Below, piece by piece: positions 50,442 to 59,353 of a stretch of DNA of 64,000 nucleotides; positions within the stretch are counted from its first letter, which is position 1, and each line of letters starts with the position of its first letter. The translations under genes and the position numbers were made by a program. The notes beneath the pieces are model-generated. The model did no database searches. It was given only the letters and a program-made list of their open reading frames with translations, and was not told the origin of the DNA. The stretch is from contig NZ_JAQZBC010000010.1 of assembly GCF_029239295.1 (NCBI RefSeq), positions 1-64,000 of the forward strand, given 5' to 3'. The stretch comes from Sphingomonas sp. GTDB lineage: Bacteria > Pseudomonadota > Alphaproteobacteria > Sphingomonadales > Sphingomonadaceae.

Positions 50442-51098
50442 ATGCGAAACCTTTCCCCGGCGTTGATCCTTGCCGTCGCGCTCGCCGCCTGCTCGTCCGA
50501 ACCCGACAGCCCCAATGCGACCGCCACGATCGACGTGCCGCCCGCCACGACGAACACCGCCGCGACGCCGGTCGCCCCCCCGTCTCCCGCGAGCAGCCCG
50601 ACTCCGCTGGCCAGTCCCACCGCCGCAGCATCGCCCGATACGCCCCCCACCCAAGCGCCGCCGCCGGGCAAGACGCTGGCACTGGAGGGGCTTGGCGCAC
50701 TGCGCATCGGCCAGGCTGTCCCGCGCGGCAGCGGCTGGGCGGAACGCGGCGCTCAGATCGACGAGGGCTGCCGTACCGTCAGCTCGCCCGCCTATCCCGG
50801 CGTCTATGCGATCGTTACCGATGGCAAGGTGCGTCGCATCACCGTGGGCCAGCGGTCGGACGTGAAGCTGGTCGAAGGCGTCGGCGTCGGATCGCCCGAA
50901 CGTGCGGTGCGCGAGTGGTTCGGCGGCTTCCGCGCAGAACCGCATAAATATGAGGACCGTCCGGCCAAATATCTGACCGCGCCCAATGCGGCGAGCGGCG
51001 GACCGGCGCTTCGTTTCGAAATCGGTCAGGACGGCAAGGTCAGCCTGATCCATGTCGGCACCATGCCGGTGCTCGGCTATGTCGAAGGATGCGCCTGA
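50442..51098 (+). CDS. Secreted lipoprotein of unknown function
   Basis: A 218-aa protein with lipobox VALAAC (Cys17), then a Pro/Thr/Ala-rich linker of about 60 residues (PPATTNTAATPVAPPSPASS and more), probably disordered, then a folded C-terminal domain (about residues 80-218) with GLGALRIGQAVPRGSGW and two cysteines (GCRTVS and EGCA). Envelope location is likely. No family recognised. Confidence 0.65.
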   Translation: MRNLSPALILAVALAACSSEPDSPNATATIDVPPATTNTAATPVAPPSPASSPTPLASPTAAASPDTPPTQAPPPGKTLALEGLGALRIGQAVPRGSGWAERGAQIDEGCRTVSSPAYPGVYAIVTDGKVRRITVGQRSDVKLVEGVGVGSPERAVREWFGGFRAEPHKYEDRPAKYLTAPNAASGGPALRFEIGQDGKVSLIHVGTMPVLGYVEGCA

Positions 51099-51191
51099 CA
51101 CTACCGATCGGGTCGGGAATAGCTGACCTACGGCATCGCCAAGGATCGCTCGGTTGCTGCCCTGCCGCCGCAGCGCCATGTTCACGTTACG

Positions 51192-51983
51192 ATGGCGAGC
51201 CTTCTTGATCCTGATGCACGCGGACGCGTGATCCTTGTCGGTGCCGGCCCGGGCGATCCGGGCCTGTTGACCGTACGCGCCGTGGAGGCGCTGAAAGCCG
51301 CGGACGTGGTGGTGCACGACGGGTTGATCGACCCGCGCGTGCTCGACATCGCGCCGGCGACCGCCCACCGCATCTCGGTGGCGAAGCGGCGCGCGCGCCA
51401 CACCCTGCCACAGGAGGCGATCAATGCGCTGATCGTGGCGCATGTGCGCGCGGGCAGCCAGGTCGTCCGGCTGAAGGGCGGCGACCCCTTCATCTTTGGC
51501 CGGGGCGGCGAGGAAGTGGAGGCGGTGCGCGCCGCCGGCCTCCCGGTCGAAGTGATCCCGGGCGTGTCGGCAGCGCTGGGCTGCGCCGCCGAGGCGATGC
51601 TGCCGCTGACGCATCGCGACCATTCCAGCGCGGTCAGCTTCGTTGCGGGCCAGTGCAAGGGGCTGACCGAGCAGGACTGGTCGGGTCTCGCCGGCCAGGG
51701 ACGCACGCTGGTGATCTACATGGGTGTGGCGACCGCGGATGCGATCGCGGACAAATTGATCGCCGATGGCGTGGCGCCCGACATGCCTGTCGCGGTGCTG
51801 GAAAAGGGCACCTGCCCCGGCCACCGCGCGCTGAAGACACTGCTGGCGGATCTGGGCGCGATGGTGACCCGCGAGAAGGTGGCCAGCCCGGCGATCATCG
51901 TCGTCGGCGAAGTGGTCGAATTGTCGGATGCGGAGGACAAATTGGTATCCTGGGCACGTGCTGCGGAGAGCATGAACGGATGA
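51192..51983 (+). CDS. cobA: Uroporphyrinogen-III C-methyltransferase
   Basis: SAM-dependent SUMT, 263 aa, first step toward siroheme, the cofactor of sulfite reductase encoded downstream. Motifs: ILVGAGPGDPGLLTVRAVEAL, RLKGGDPFIFGRGGEEVEA, VIPGVSAALGCAAEAMLPLTHRDH and LVIYMGVA. Its stop overlaps the DUF2849 start by four bases. It leads the sulfate assimilation operon cobA-DUF2849-cysI-DUF934-cysH. Confidence 0.93.
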   Translation: MASLLDPDARGRVILVGAGPGDPGLLTVRAVEALKAADVVVHDGLIDPRVLDIAPATAHRISVAKRRARHTLPQEAINALIVAHVRAGSQVVRLKGGDPFIFGRGGEEVEAVRAAGLPVEVIPGVSAALGCAAEAMLPLTHRDHSSAVSFVAGQCKGLTEQDWSGLAGQGRTLVIYMGVATADAIADKLIADGVAPDMPVAVLEKGTCPGHRALKTLLADLGAMVTREKVASPAIIVVGEVVELSDAEDKLVSWARAAESMNG

Positions 51984-52276
51984 AATTGCTGACGGGAAAT
52001 GATCTGGTGACCGGCGACGTCACATGGTGGACCGGCGAAGGCTGGTCGCGCCATGTAGAGGATGCCGTCGACGTTGGCGATCGCGGCGAAGCGATCGCCA
52101 AGGCGGAGGAAGGCGCCCGCCGGGTCAACGTGCCCTATGTGATCGATGCAGTGGCGACGCCGGAGGGGCCGCGACCCGCGCACATCAAGGATCGTATCCG
52201 CGCGCTCGGCCCGACCGTTCGGCCCGACCTGACGCTGAAGCCGGCTGATCCCGATGCGGGCAGCTGGGTAATTTGA
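51980..52276 (+). CDS. DUF2849 small protein in the sulfite reductase operon
   Basis: A 98-aa protein coupled to cobA by ATGA overlap. It opens MKLLTGNDLVTGDVTWWTGE, then WSRHVEDAVDVGDRGEAIAKAEEGARR, and ends with PDAGSWVI. This family (DUF2849) regularly lies beside sulfite reductase genes in alphaproteobacteria; an assisting or electron-delivery role is inferred only from context. There are no cysteines. Confidence 0.8.
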   Translation: MKLLTGNDLVTGDVTWWTGEGWSRHVEDAVDVGDRGEAIAKAEEGARRVNVPYVIDAVATPEGPRPAHIKDRIRALGPTVRPDLTLKPADPDAGSWVI

Positions 52277-52318
52277 CCCGCGATCCCGCCCGATTGGGGC
52301 GGGGACCAGGAAGACACG

Positions 52319-53950
52319 ATGTATCAATATGACCAGTATGACCAGTCGATCGTCGACGCCCGGGTGGAGGAATTCCGCGATCAGGTGAAGCGGCGCCTCG
52401 CGGGTCAGATGACGGAGGACCAGTTCAAGCCGCTGCGGCTGATGAACGGCCTCTACCTGCAATTGCACGCCTATATGCTGCGCGTCGCGGTACCCTATGG
52501 CACGCTGAGCAGCCGGCAGATGCGGATGCTGGGGCATGTCGCGCGCAAATACGACCGCGGCTATGGCCATTTCACGACGCGGCAGAACATCCAGTTCAAC
52601 TGGATCAAGCTGGAGGACGCACCCGACATCCTCGCCGAGCTGGCGACCGTCGAGATGCACGCCATCCAGACTAGCGGCAATTGCATCCGCAACATCAGTT
52701 CGGATCAGTTTGCCGGCGCCGCCGCGGACGAAGTGACCGACCCTCGTCCCTGGGCCGAGCTGCTGCGTCAGTGGTCGACGTTCCACCCCGAATTCACTTA
52801 CCTGCCGCGCAAGTTCAAGATCGCGGTGATCGCCGCGGCGGAGGATCGCGCGGCGATGCGGCTGCACGATATCGGGATCGAGCTGCTGAAGAAGGACGGC
52901 GTGCTCGGCGCCAAGATCTTCGTCGGTGGCGGCATGGGCCGCACCCCGATGATCGCGCACGAGATCCGCGACTTCGTGACCGCCGACGAGCTGCTGAGCT
53001 ACCTCGAGGCGTGCCTGCGGGTCTACAATCGCTACGGCCGGCGCGACAATATCTACAAGGCGCGGATCAAGATCCTGCTCCACGAACTGGGCCCCAACGA
53101 ATATCGTCGCCAGGTTGAGGAAGAATTCGCGCATGTGAAGACGCTGGGCATCGATCCGCCAGTGGCGGAGCTGGAGCGGATCAGCGCCTTCTTCGCACCG
53201 CCGGCGTTCGAGAGCGGCCTGTCGGAGGACGTGGATCGCAGCGATCCCGATTTCGCCGTCTGGCTCGACCAGAATGTGAAGGCGCACAAGCAGCCGGGCT
53301 ATGCGATCGTGAACGTGTCGCTGAAGCCTGTCGGGGGGATCCCCGGCGATGCCTCCGCCGACCAGATCGACGTGATGGCGGATCTGGGCGAGCGTTATTC
53401 GTTCGACGAGCTGCGCGTGACCCATGCGCAGAACATCGTCCTGCCGCATGTGCGCAAGGCTGACCTGTATGCGGTGTGGCAGAAGTTGACCGAGGCCGGG
53501 CTGGCCGAGGCGAACCTGGACCTCATCAGCGACATCATCGCCTGCCCCGGCCTTGATTATTGCAGCCTCGCCAATGCGCGGTCGATCCCGCTGGCGCAGA
53601 AGATCGCGCAGCGCTTCAGCGATCTCGACCGGCAGCGCGACCTGGGCGAGCTGAAGCTGAAGATCTCCGGCTGCATCAACGCCTGCGGCCACCACCATGC
53701 CGGCCACATCGGCATTCTGGGCGTCGATAAGAAGGGCAAGGAAAACTACCAGCTCTCGCTTGGCGGATCGGGCGCGGAGGACGTCAGCCTCGCCAAGATC
53801 ACCGGGCCAGGATTCGACGAGGACGGCGTGGTCGACGCGATCGAGCGCGTGACGGACCGCTTCGTGCAGGTGCGTGAGCCGGGCGAACGTTTCCTCGACA
53901 CCTATCGCCGCGTCGGCTTCGAGACGTTCAAGGAGGCGATCTATGGATAA
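52319..53950 (+). CDS. cysI: Sulfite/nitrite reductase hemoprotein
   Basis: Siroheme and 4Fe-4S enzyme, 543 aa, reducing sulfite to sulfide. Two ferredoxin-like/siroheme repeats: HFTTRQNIQFNWIKLEDAPD in the first, and the cluster ligands ACPGLDYCSLANARS followed by KISGCINACGHHHAGHIG in the second (four cysteines as CxxxxxC and CxxxC). The adjoining cobA, DUF934 and cysH fix its role in sulfur assimilation. It may use ferredoxin or an unlinked flavoprotein; no cysJ is present. Confidence 0.93.
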   Translation: MYQYDQYDQSIVDARVEEFRDQVKRRLAGQMTEDQFKPLRLMNGLYLQLHAYMLRVAVPYGTLSSRQMRMLGHVARKYDRGYGHFTTRQNIQFNWIKLEDAPDILAELATVEMHAIQTSGNCIRNISSDQFAGAAADEVTDPRPWAELLRQWSTFHPEFTYLPRKFKIAVIAAAEDRAAMRLHDIGIELLKKDGVLGAKIFVGGGMGRTPMIAHEIRDFVTADELLSYLEACLRVYNRYGRRDNIYKARIKILLHELGPNEYRRQVEEEFAHVKTLGIDPPVAELERISAFFAPPAFESGLSEDVDRSDPDFAVWLDQNVKAHKQPGYAIVNVSLKPVGGIPGDASADQIDVMADLGERYSFDELRVTHAQNIVLPHVRKADLYAVWQKLTEAGLAEANLDLISDIIACPGLDYCSLANARSIPLAQKIAQRFSDLDRQRDLGELKLKISGCINACGHHHAGHIGILGVDKKGKENYQLSLGGSGAEDVSLAKITGPGFDEDGVVDAIERVTDRFVQVREPGERFLDTYRRVGFETFKEAIYG

Positions 53951-54371
53951 TCTGCTCCGCTTCCGCGACGACGAGGCACATGACGAGCCGGCGATCACGC
54001 TGGATTCGTTCCTTGATGGCCAAACCAATGCCGGTGCGGTCCGGCTGGAGGCGGGCGACGATGCGCGCGCGCTGCTGCCCTCGCTGGGCCAGCTTGCGCT
54101 GGTCGAGGTGAGCTTCCCCACGTTCCGCGACGGGCGCGGCTATTCAGCGGCGCGGATCCTTCGCGAGGCGGGCTATACCGGGGAATTGCGCGCCGCCGGC
54201 GACGTGCTGGTCGACCAGATCCCGCACATGCGCCGCTGCGGCTTCGACAGCTTCGCGCCTGAGGCCCCCGTCGATGCCGAGACGCTGAAGCGCAGCCTCG
54301 CTCGCTACGACCACCCTTATCAGCGCGCCGCCGACCAGGCGGTGCCCGTTTGGAAGTTACGCCATGGCTAG
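53943..54371 (+). CDS. DUF934 protein of the sulfite reductase operon
   Basis: A 142-aa protein overlapping the end of cysI by 8 bp and the start of cysH by 8 bp, so all three are translationally linked. It has a core PTFRDGRGYSAARILREAG and DVLVDQIPHMRRCGFDSFAP, typical of DUF934. The family is tied to sulfite reductase by gene neighbourhood; electron transfer or assembly help is a possibility, unproven. Confidence 0.85.
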   Translation: MDNLLRFRDDEAHDEPAITLDSFLDGQTNAGAVRLEAGDDARALLPSLGQLALVEVSFPTFRDGRGYSAARILREAGYTGELRAAGDVLVDQIPHMRRCGFDSFAPEAPVDAETLKRSLARYDHPYQRAADQAVPVWKLRHG

Positions 54372-55122
54372 TGCTGCTCGTTGCCTCGACATGATCGATG
54401 TCGCGCCCGCCTTCACCGCCGAGGACGCGGCGGCGATGGAGGCGCGCTTTGTCGGCGTGTCCACCCAGGACATGCTGCGCGATCTGCTCGGCGGCGAGCT
54501 GAAGGGCCGCATCGCGGCGGTTTCGTCGTTCGGAACCGAATCTGCGGTGCTGCTCCACATGGTGGCGCAGGTTGATCGCGACGTACCGGTCGTGTTCACC
54601 AATACCCAGAAGATGTTCGGCGAGACGCTGGAATATCGTGACGAGCTATCGGAGCGGCTGGGGCTGACCGATCTGCGCGTTTTCCGCCCCGATCCGTGGC
54701 TGCTCGCCGCTAAGGATGCAAACGGGCTGCGCTGGTCCTACGACCCCGACGGCTGCTGCGACCTGCGCAAGGTGGAGCCGCTGCGCCGTGCGCTGCTGCC
54801 GTTCGACGCCTGGATATCGGGGCGCAAGGGCTTCCAGTCGGCGACGCGTACCGCGCTGCCGCGGTTCGAGGTGGACGATGGGCGGCTGAAGCTGAACCCA
54901 CTGGCCGACTGGGATCGCACCCGGCTGGAGGCGTATTTCGACGAGCATGAATTGCCGCGCCATCCGCTGGAGGCGAACGGCTATCCCTCGATCGGGTGCA
55001 AGCCGTGCACGTCCAAGGTGCAGCCGGGCGAGGATCCGCGCGCCGGCCGCTGGCGCGGCTGGGACAAGGTGGAATGCGGCATCCACGTGCCCGAAACGCC
55101 GGGCGAAGAACCAGCCTTCTGA
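54364..55122 (+). CDS. cysH: Phosphoadenylyl/adenylyl-sulfate reductase
   Basis: Thioredoxin-dependent sulfonucleotide reductase, 252 aa. It has the PP-loop-like AVSSFGTESAVLLHMVAQVD, the active Cys in the C-terminal ECGIHV, and the four extra cysteines (GCCDLRK and GCKPC) that bind a 4Fe-4S cluster. That cluster marks the APS-using type (CysH with [4Fe-4S]), so the substrate is likely APS, with no need for APS kinase. Overlaps DUF934. Confidence 0.92.
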   Translation: MASAARCLDMIDVAPAFTAEDAAAMEARFVGVSTQDMLRDLLGGELKGRIAAVSSFGTESAVLLHMVAQVDRDVPVVFTNTQKMFGETLEYRDELSERLGLTDLRVFRPDPWLLAAKDANGLRWSYDPDGCCDLRKVEPLRRALLPFDAWISGRKGFQSATRTALPRFEVDDGRLKLNPLADWDRTRLEAYFDEHELPRHPLEANGYPSIGCKPCTSKVQPGEDPRAGRWRGWDKVECGIHVPETPGEEPAF

Positions 55123-55168
55123 TCGGCGACAGGGCGGACAAACGTCGCCGCCCTCCCCCTCCGCGCGA

Positions 55169-56659
55169 TCAATAGCCGGCGTAGTCGCTGAAGCGGGTGA
55201 CGCTGGGGTCAAACTTCATCGTCACCTTGCCGGTTGCGCCGTGACGCTGCTTGGCGATGATCAGTTCGGCAAGGCCGTACACGCGCTCCATGTCGCTTGC
55301 CCATTGCGCGTGATCCTCGAAGATCTTCGTCGCGTCGCCCTCGCTAGGGCGCTTGGGCTCCTTCGCCGCGACGTAATAATCCTCACGGAACACGAACCAC
55401 ACCATGTCGGCGTCCTGCTCGATCGAGCCGGATTCGCGAAGGTCGGAAAGCTGCGGGCGCTTGTCCTCGCGCTGTTCGACCGCACGGCTGAGCTGCGACA
55501 ATGCGAGCACGGGGACGTGGAGATCCTTCGCCAGCGTCTTCAGGCCGCGGCTGATTTCCGAGATTTCCTGCACGCGGTTGCCGTCGCTCGCCTTGCCGCT
55601 GCCCGAAAGGAGCTGAAGGTAATCGACGATGACAAGGCCGATCTCGTTGTTGTGGCGGCGCTGCAGCCGGCGGACGCGCGTGTGAAGCGCGCTGATCGAC
55701 AGGCCGCCAGTGTCGTCGATGAACAGCGGCAGCGTTTCGAGATCGGCGGCGGCGGCGGCAAGCTGGTGGAACTCGGCGCGGCTGATGTCGCCGCGGCGCA
55801 GCTTTTCAGAAGTGATGCGCGCTTGTTCGGCCAGGATACGCGTGGCCAGCTGGTCGGCGGACATTTCCAGGCTGAAGAACGCGACCTTTGCGCCGATCGA
55901 CTCGCTAGGCGCGATGCCGGCTTTCATGTCCATCATCCAACGCTGGGCGGCGTTGAAGGCGATGTTGGTCGCCAGCGACGTCTTGCCCATGCCCGGACGG
56001 CCGGCGAGGATCATCAAGTCGGACCGGTGCATGCCGCCGATGCGGGCGTTCACCGTGTCGAAACCGGTGGTGATGCCTGAAACCTTGCCGCCCGAATTGA
56101 GCGCGGTCTCGGCCATCTTCAGCGCGACCTTGGTCGCCTGCGCAAAGCTCTTGATCGCATTTTCGGTCGTGCCGTCGGCGGCGACCTTGAACAATTCCTC
56201 CTCGGCCAGCTCGATCTGGGCGCGCGGGTTAACCTCCTCCGAGGTGTCGATCGCGCGTTCGACAAGCGTACGCCCGACCGTAACCAGCGAGCGGAGCATG
56301 GCGAGATCGTAAATCTGCTGCGCGAACTGGCGCGCGCCGATCAGGCCGGCGCCTGATCCCGTCAGCTGGGCGAGATACGCCGGGCCGCCGAGTTCACGCA
56401 TCCCCTCGTCCGCATCGAACATCGGCCGCAGCGTGACCGGTGTCGCCAGCATGTCGTTGGAGCGCAGCGTCTTGATCGCAGCGAAGATGCGGCCGTGAAC
56501 GGGTTCGAAGAAATGCGCCGGCTCGATCCGGTCGACAATGTCGTCGGCGAGCCGATTGTCGATCATCATCGCGCCGAGCAGCGCGGCCTCCGCCTCGACG
56601 TTGCGGGGCAGCTGAATAGGTTCGGCCGGAGCCGGGTTGGGGAATGCCAGAGTCGCCAT
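55169..56659 (-). CDS. dnaB: Replicative DNA helicase
   Basis: Hexameric replication-fork helicase, 496 aa. N-terminal primase-interacting domain begins PRNVEAEAALLGAMMIDNRLAD; the RecA-like motor has Walker A AGRPGMGKTSLATNIAFNAAQ, Walker B VIVDYLQLLSGSG, and the arginine finger-bearing region VLALSQLSRAVEQREDKRP. Ends SDYAGY. Convergent with cysH and divergent from UPF0262. Confidence 0.95.
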   Translation of the reverse strand: MATLAFPNPAPAEPIQLPRNVEAEAALLGAMMIDNRLADDIVDRIEPAHFFEPVHGRIFAAIKTLRSNDMLATPVTLRPMFDADEGMRELGGPAYLAQLTGSGAGLIGARQFAQQIYDLAMLRSLVTVGRTLVERAIDTSEEVNPRAQIELAEEELFKVAADGTTENAIKSFAQATKVALKMAETALNSGGKVSGITTGFDTVNARIGGMHRSDLMILAGRPGMGKTSLATNIAFNAAQRWMMDMKAGIAPSESIGAKVAFFSLEMSADQLATRILAEQARITSEKLRRGDISRAEFHQLAAAAADLETLPLFIDDTGGLSISALHTRVRRLQRRHNNEIGLVIVDYLQLLSGSGKASDGNRVQEISEISRGLKTLAKDLHVPVLALSQLSRAVEQREDKRPQLSDLRESGSIEQDADMVWFVFREDYYVAAKEPKRPSEGDATKIFEDHAQWASDMERVYGLAELIIAKQRHGATGKVTMKFDPSVTRFSDYAGY

Positions 56660-56778
56660 CAGGCGTCTGCGTCTACCCCGGATCGGTGCACGCGGGAACC
56701 GGCGGGACGCACAATCCTGTGGACGAGATTGTCGCAGGCGAGATTGTCGGGGCCGCCGTTGGCCAGTATCGCATCCCG

Positions 56779-57261
56779 ATGGCCGATCCGCGGATCATCG
56801 ATATCGAATTGGACGAACGCACGATCCTGTGGCGATCGGCCGATATCGAGCAGGAACGGCGGATCGCGATCTTCGATTTGATCGAGGGCAATTATTTCGC
56901 TCCGCAAAAGCAGCACCCCGATGGCTATGCCGGCCCCTACAAGCTGGCCCTGTCGGTGGAGGAAGGCCGGCTGATCCTTCAGATCAAGCGTGAGGATGGC
57001 AGCCCGCTGGAGGCGCACATCCTGGGAATGGCGCGTTTCCGCCGTCCGATCCGGGATTATTTCGCGATCTGCGACAGCTATTTTCAGGCCATCCGCCAGT
57101 CGACGCCGCAGCAGATCGAAACCATCGATATGGCCCGTCGCGGGATTCACAACGAAGCGGCGGAGTTGCTGAAGGATCGTCTGGCGGGCAAGATAGAGCT
57201 CGATTTCGATACCGCACGCCGGCTGTTCACGCTGATCTGCGTGCTTCACATCAAAGGTTAA
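56779..57261 (+). CDS. UPF0262 family protein
   Basis: A 160-aa alphaproteobacterial protein of unknown function. It begins MADPRIIDIELDERTILWRS and contains ERRIAIFDLIEGNYFAP, GPYKLALSVEEGRLILQIKR and RGIHNEAAELLKDRLAGKIE near the end. The start at 56779 fits the family length; the frame up to 56644 is antisense of dnaB. Divergent from dnaB, and co-directional with the GH25-like gene 5 bp downstream. Confidence 0.85.
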   Translation: MADPRIIDIELDERTILWRSADIEQERRIAIFDLIEGNYFAPQKQHPDGYAGPYKLALSVEEGRLILQIKREDGSPLEAHILGMARFRRPIRDYFAICDSYFQAIRQSTPQQIETIDMARRGIHNEAAELLKDRLAGKIELDFDTARRLFTLICVLHIKG

Positions 57262-57266
57262 ATGTC

Positions 57267-57941
57267 GTGTTTCGGTTGAGGCGTTTCCTGCTGCTCGTCG
57301 GCGTGCTTGTCGTCGGCGCCCTCTTCGCATGGCGCGCGGCGGTGCAATGGCACCCGTCGGTTGCAGACTATGCCGTGCAGGGCGTCGACGTCAGCGACAC
57401 CAACGGCGCCGTCGAATGGAAGGTCGTTGCCGGGGGCGGCGCCGATTTCGCTTATGCCACCGCCACCCATGGGGCGACGCGGCGCGACCAGCGGTTCGGC
57501 GAGAATTGGGATGGCATCGCCAACGCCGGGATGCGGCGCGGCGCGGTACATCGCTGGTCGCTGTGCGATCCGGCGATCGACCAGGCCAATGCGTTCAACA
57601 CGGTCGTTCCGCGAACCGACGACGCGCTGCCCGCGGCGATCGATTTCGACTATTCGGAAGACTGCACTTCCCGCCCTGATCCCGCGACACTGATCGAGGA
57701 CGTGCGCAGCGCCGCCGCGTTGATAGAGGCGCATACAGGGAAACCCGTGCTGCTGCGCGTATCGCGCGCGTTCGAACGCGATTATGACCTCGCCAGCGCG
57801 CTGCCACGCCCGGTATGGGCGAGCGGATTTTTCTTCATGCCCGATTACGCTGCTCGGCCGTGGCGCATGTGGCGGGCGAGCGACATACGGCGGATCGACG
57901 GTATCGACGGTCCCGTGAACTGGAACGTGGCAGCATCATGA
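57267..57941 (+). CDS. GH25-like (lysozyme family) membrane-anchored protein
   Basis: A 224-aa protein with an N-terminal signal/anchor (RFLLLVGVLVVGALFAWRA) from a GTG start. The GH25 barrel is recognisable: QGVDVSDTNGAVEWKVVAGG, FAYATATHGATRRDQRFGENW and GAVHRWSL. The expected catalytic Asp-x-Glu is DFD in LPAAIDFDYSEDC, so the acid Glu may be replaced by Asp and muramidase activity is doubtful. Stop overlaps the cytidine deaminase start by four bases. Confidence 0.75.
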   Translation: MFRLRRFLLLVGVLVVGALFAWRAAVQWHPSVADYAVQGVDVSDTNGAVEWKVVAGGGADFAYATATHGATRRDQRFGENWDGIANAGMRRGAVHRWSLCDPAIDQANAFNTVVPRTDDALPAAIDFDYSEDCTSRPDPATLIEDVRSAAALIEAHTGKPVLLRVSRAFERDYDLASALPRPVWASGFFFMPDYAARPWRMWRASDIRRIDGIDGPVNWNVAAS

Positions 57942-58396
57942 ACGACGAAGCAAGCACCCTGATCGACCTGGCACGCGCCGCCGCGCTTCACGCGCACGCG
58001 CCTTATTCCAACTTCGGCGTCGGCGCCGCGGTTCTGCTGTCAGACGGACGGGTGGTGAGCGGCGCCAATTTCGAGAACGCCAGCTACGGCCTGTCGCTGT
58101 GCGCTGAAACGGTTGCGATCGCCACGGTCAATGCGCAGGGCCGCCTCGCGGATGTCGTCGCGATCGGCGTGGTCGGCGGCATGATCCGCGACGGCGCAAT
58201 TGCTGGCACCGATGTGGTGCGCCCGTGCGGACGCTGCCGACAGGTGATCAACGAGGCGGCGCAGATCGGCGGTCGCGATGTCCGCGTGCATTGCGCGGGG
58301 GCGCAAGGCGATGCGCTGACCAGCTATCGCTTGTCCGAATTGCTGCCGGACGCTTTCGGCCCTGCCGATCTGGGCATCACCGCGCGACGTGATTGA
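57938..58396 (+). CDS. cdd: Cytidine deaminase
   Basis: Zinc pyrimidine salvage enzyme, 152 aa. Zinc site motifs CAETVAI (His/Cys-Ala-Glu type) and PCGRCRQVI are intact, along with APYSNFGVGAAVLLSDGRVV and GANFENASYGLSLCAE. Coupled to the GH25-like gene by ATGA. Converges with the SDR gene. Confidence 0.93.
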   Translation: MNDEASTLIDLARAAALHAHAPYSNFGVGAAVLLSDGRVVSGANFENASYGLSLCAETVAIATVNAQGRLADVVAIGVVGGMIRDGAIAGTDVVRPCGRCRQVINEAAQIGGRDVRVHCAGAQGDALTSYRLSELLPDAFGPADLGITARRD

Positions 58397-58446
58397 CCGA
58401 CCTGCCGGCCGCCCGCCGATGCGGAAACGGCCGGTGAAGGTTCTGC

Positions 58447-59226
58447 TCAGCCGAGCGCGTTGGCGCCGGCGTCACCCAGGTCGCTGCCACCATCGACGTT
58501 CAGGATCGCGCCGGTGACATATTTCGCCGCCGGGCTGGACAGCCACAGCGCGGCTTCGGCGACGTCCGCCTTGGTGCCATAGTCGCGAAGCGCCAATCGG
58601 CCCTTGATCTGCGCCTCGCGCGCCGGATCGCCGCCGAGCCGCTTCATCCCCTCGGTATCACCGATCGGCCCCGGCGAAATGCCGTTCACGCGGATACCGG
58701 CAGGGCCCCATTCGAGCGCCAGGCACTTCGTCACCATGTTGACGCCTGCCTTCGCAGCGCAGGCGTGGATCTGGAACGCCGAGGGATGCACCGCCTGCCC
58801 CGCAGTGATCGCGATCAGCGAGGCGCCCGGCTTCGTCAGGTGATCGTAGCTCGCGCGAAACACGTTGAACGTGCCCAACAGGTCGATGTCGACCACGGTC
58901 TTGAACGCATTGGCCGACAGCTTCACCGCAGGCGCGAGGAAATTGCCCGCGGCGCCGGAGATCAGAACGTCGACCGGGCCGAACTTCGCCGTCGCCTGCG
59001 CATAGGCTGCCTCCAGCCCTTCATAGTCGCGCACGTCGCATGCGATCCCCAGCGCCTCAGCGCCGGCGTCACGGATACCCTGCGCCGCGGCCTCGATCTT
59101 GTCGGCGCTGCGGCTCAGCACCGTCACCTTCGCGCCAGCACGCGCGAAGCTGTGTGCGATCTCCAGATTGATGCCGCTGGATGCACCCGCGACGAACACG
59201 TGCTTGCCGGAATAATCCTGGCTCAT
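58447..59226 (-). CDS. SDR-family 2,4-dienoyl-CoA reductase-like protein
   Basis: A 259-aa short-chain dehydrogenase. Rossmann FVAGASSGINLEIAHSFARA, NAG-type ISGAAGNFLAPAVKL, and a region FQIHACAAKAGVNMVTKCLA in which the classic YxxxK Tyr is absent, as in dienoyl-CoA reductases. Ends with LNVDGGSDLGDAGANALG. By family it would reduce unsaturated acyl-CoA intermediates. It opens the acyl-CoA cluster but on the opposite strand, divergent from the LuxR gene with a palindrome between. Confidence 0.83.
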   Translation of the reverse strand: MSQDYSGKHVFVAGASSGINLEIAHSFARAGAKVTVLSRSADKIEAAAQGIRDAGAEALGIACDVRDYEGLEAAYAQATAKFGPVDVLISGAAGNFLAPAVKLSANAFKTVVDIDLLGTFNVFRASYDHLTKPGASLIAITAGQAVHPSAFQIHACAAKAGVNMVTKCLALEWGPAGIRVNGISPGPIGDTEGMKRLGGDPAREAQIKGRLALRDYGTKADVAEAALWLSSPAAKYVTGAILNVDGGSDLGDAGANALG

Positions 59227-59243
59227 GGCTTTCCCCTCCGTAC

Positions 59244-59259
59244 CATAACTATAGTTATG
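59244..59259. promoter_or_regulatory. Perfect 16-bp palindrome between SDR and LuxR genes
   Basis: CATAACTATAGTTATG is a perfect palindrome, unusually AT-rich for the region, 18 bp upstream of the SDR start and 95 bp from the LuxR start. It is likely an operator for the SDR gene, possibly bound by the adjacent LuxR-type regulator or by a MarR/TetR type protein elsewhere. Confidence 0.55.
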
Positions 59260-59353
59260 CCCTTACATCGCGTGATCCGCGATCGAGCGCAAGACCCGCC
59301 CTTGTCCGCATCCCGGCGGGCGGCTAGCGCAGCGGCAGGGAGCGGGAGCGCAC

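Noticed and set aside
51716..54121. 801-codon open frame on the minus strand
   Set aside because: Entirely antisense to cobA-cysI-DUF934; the sense genes have clear catalytic motifs.
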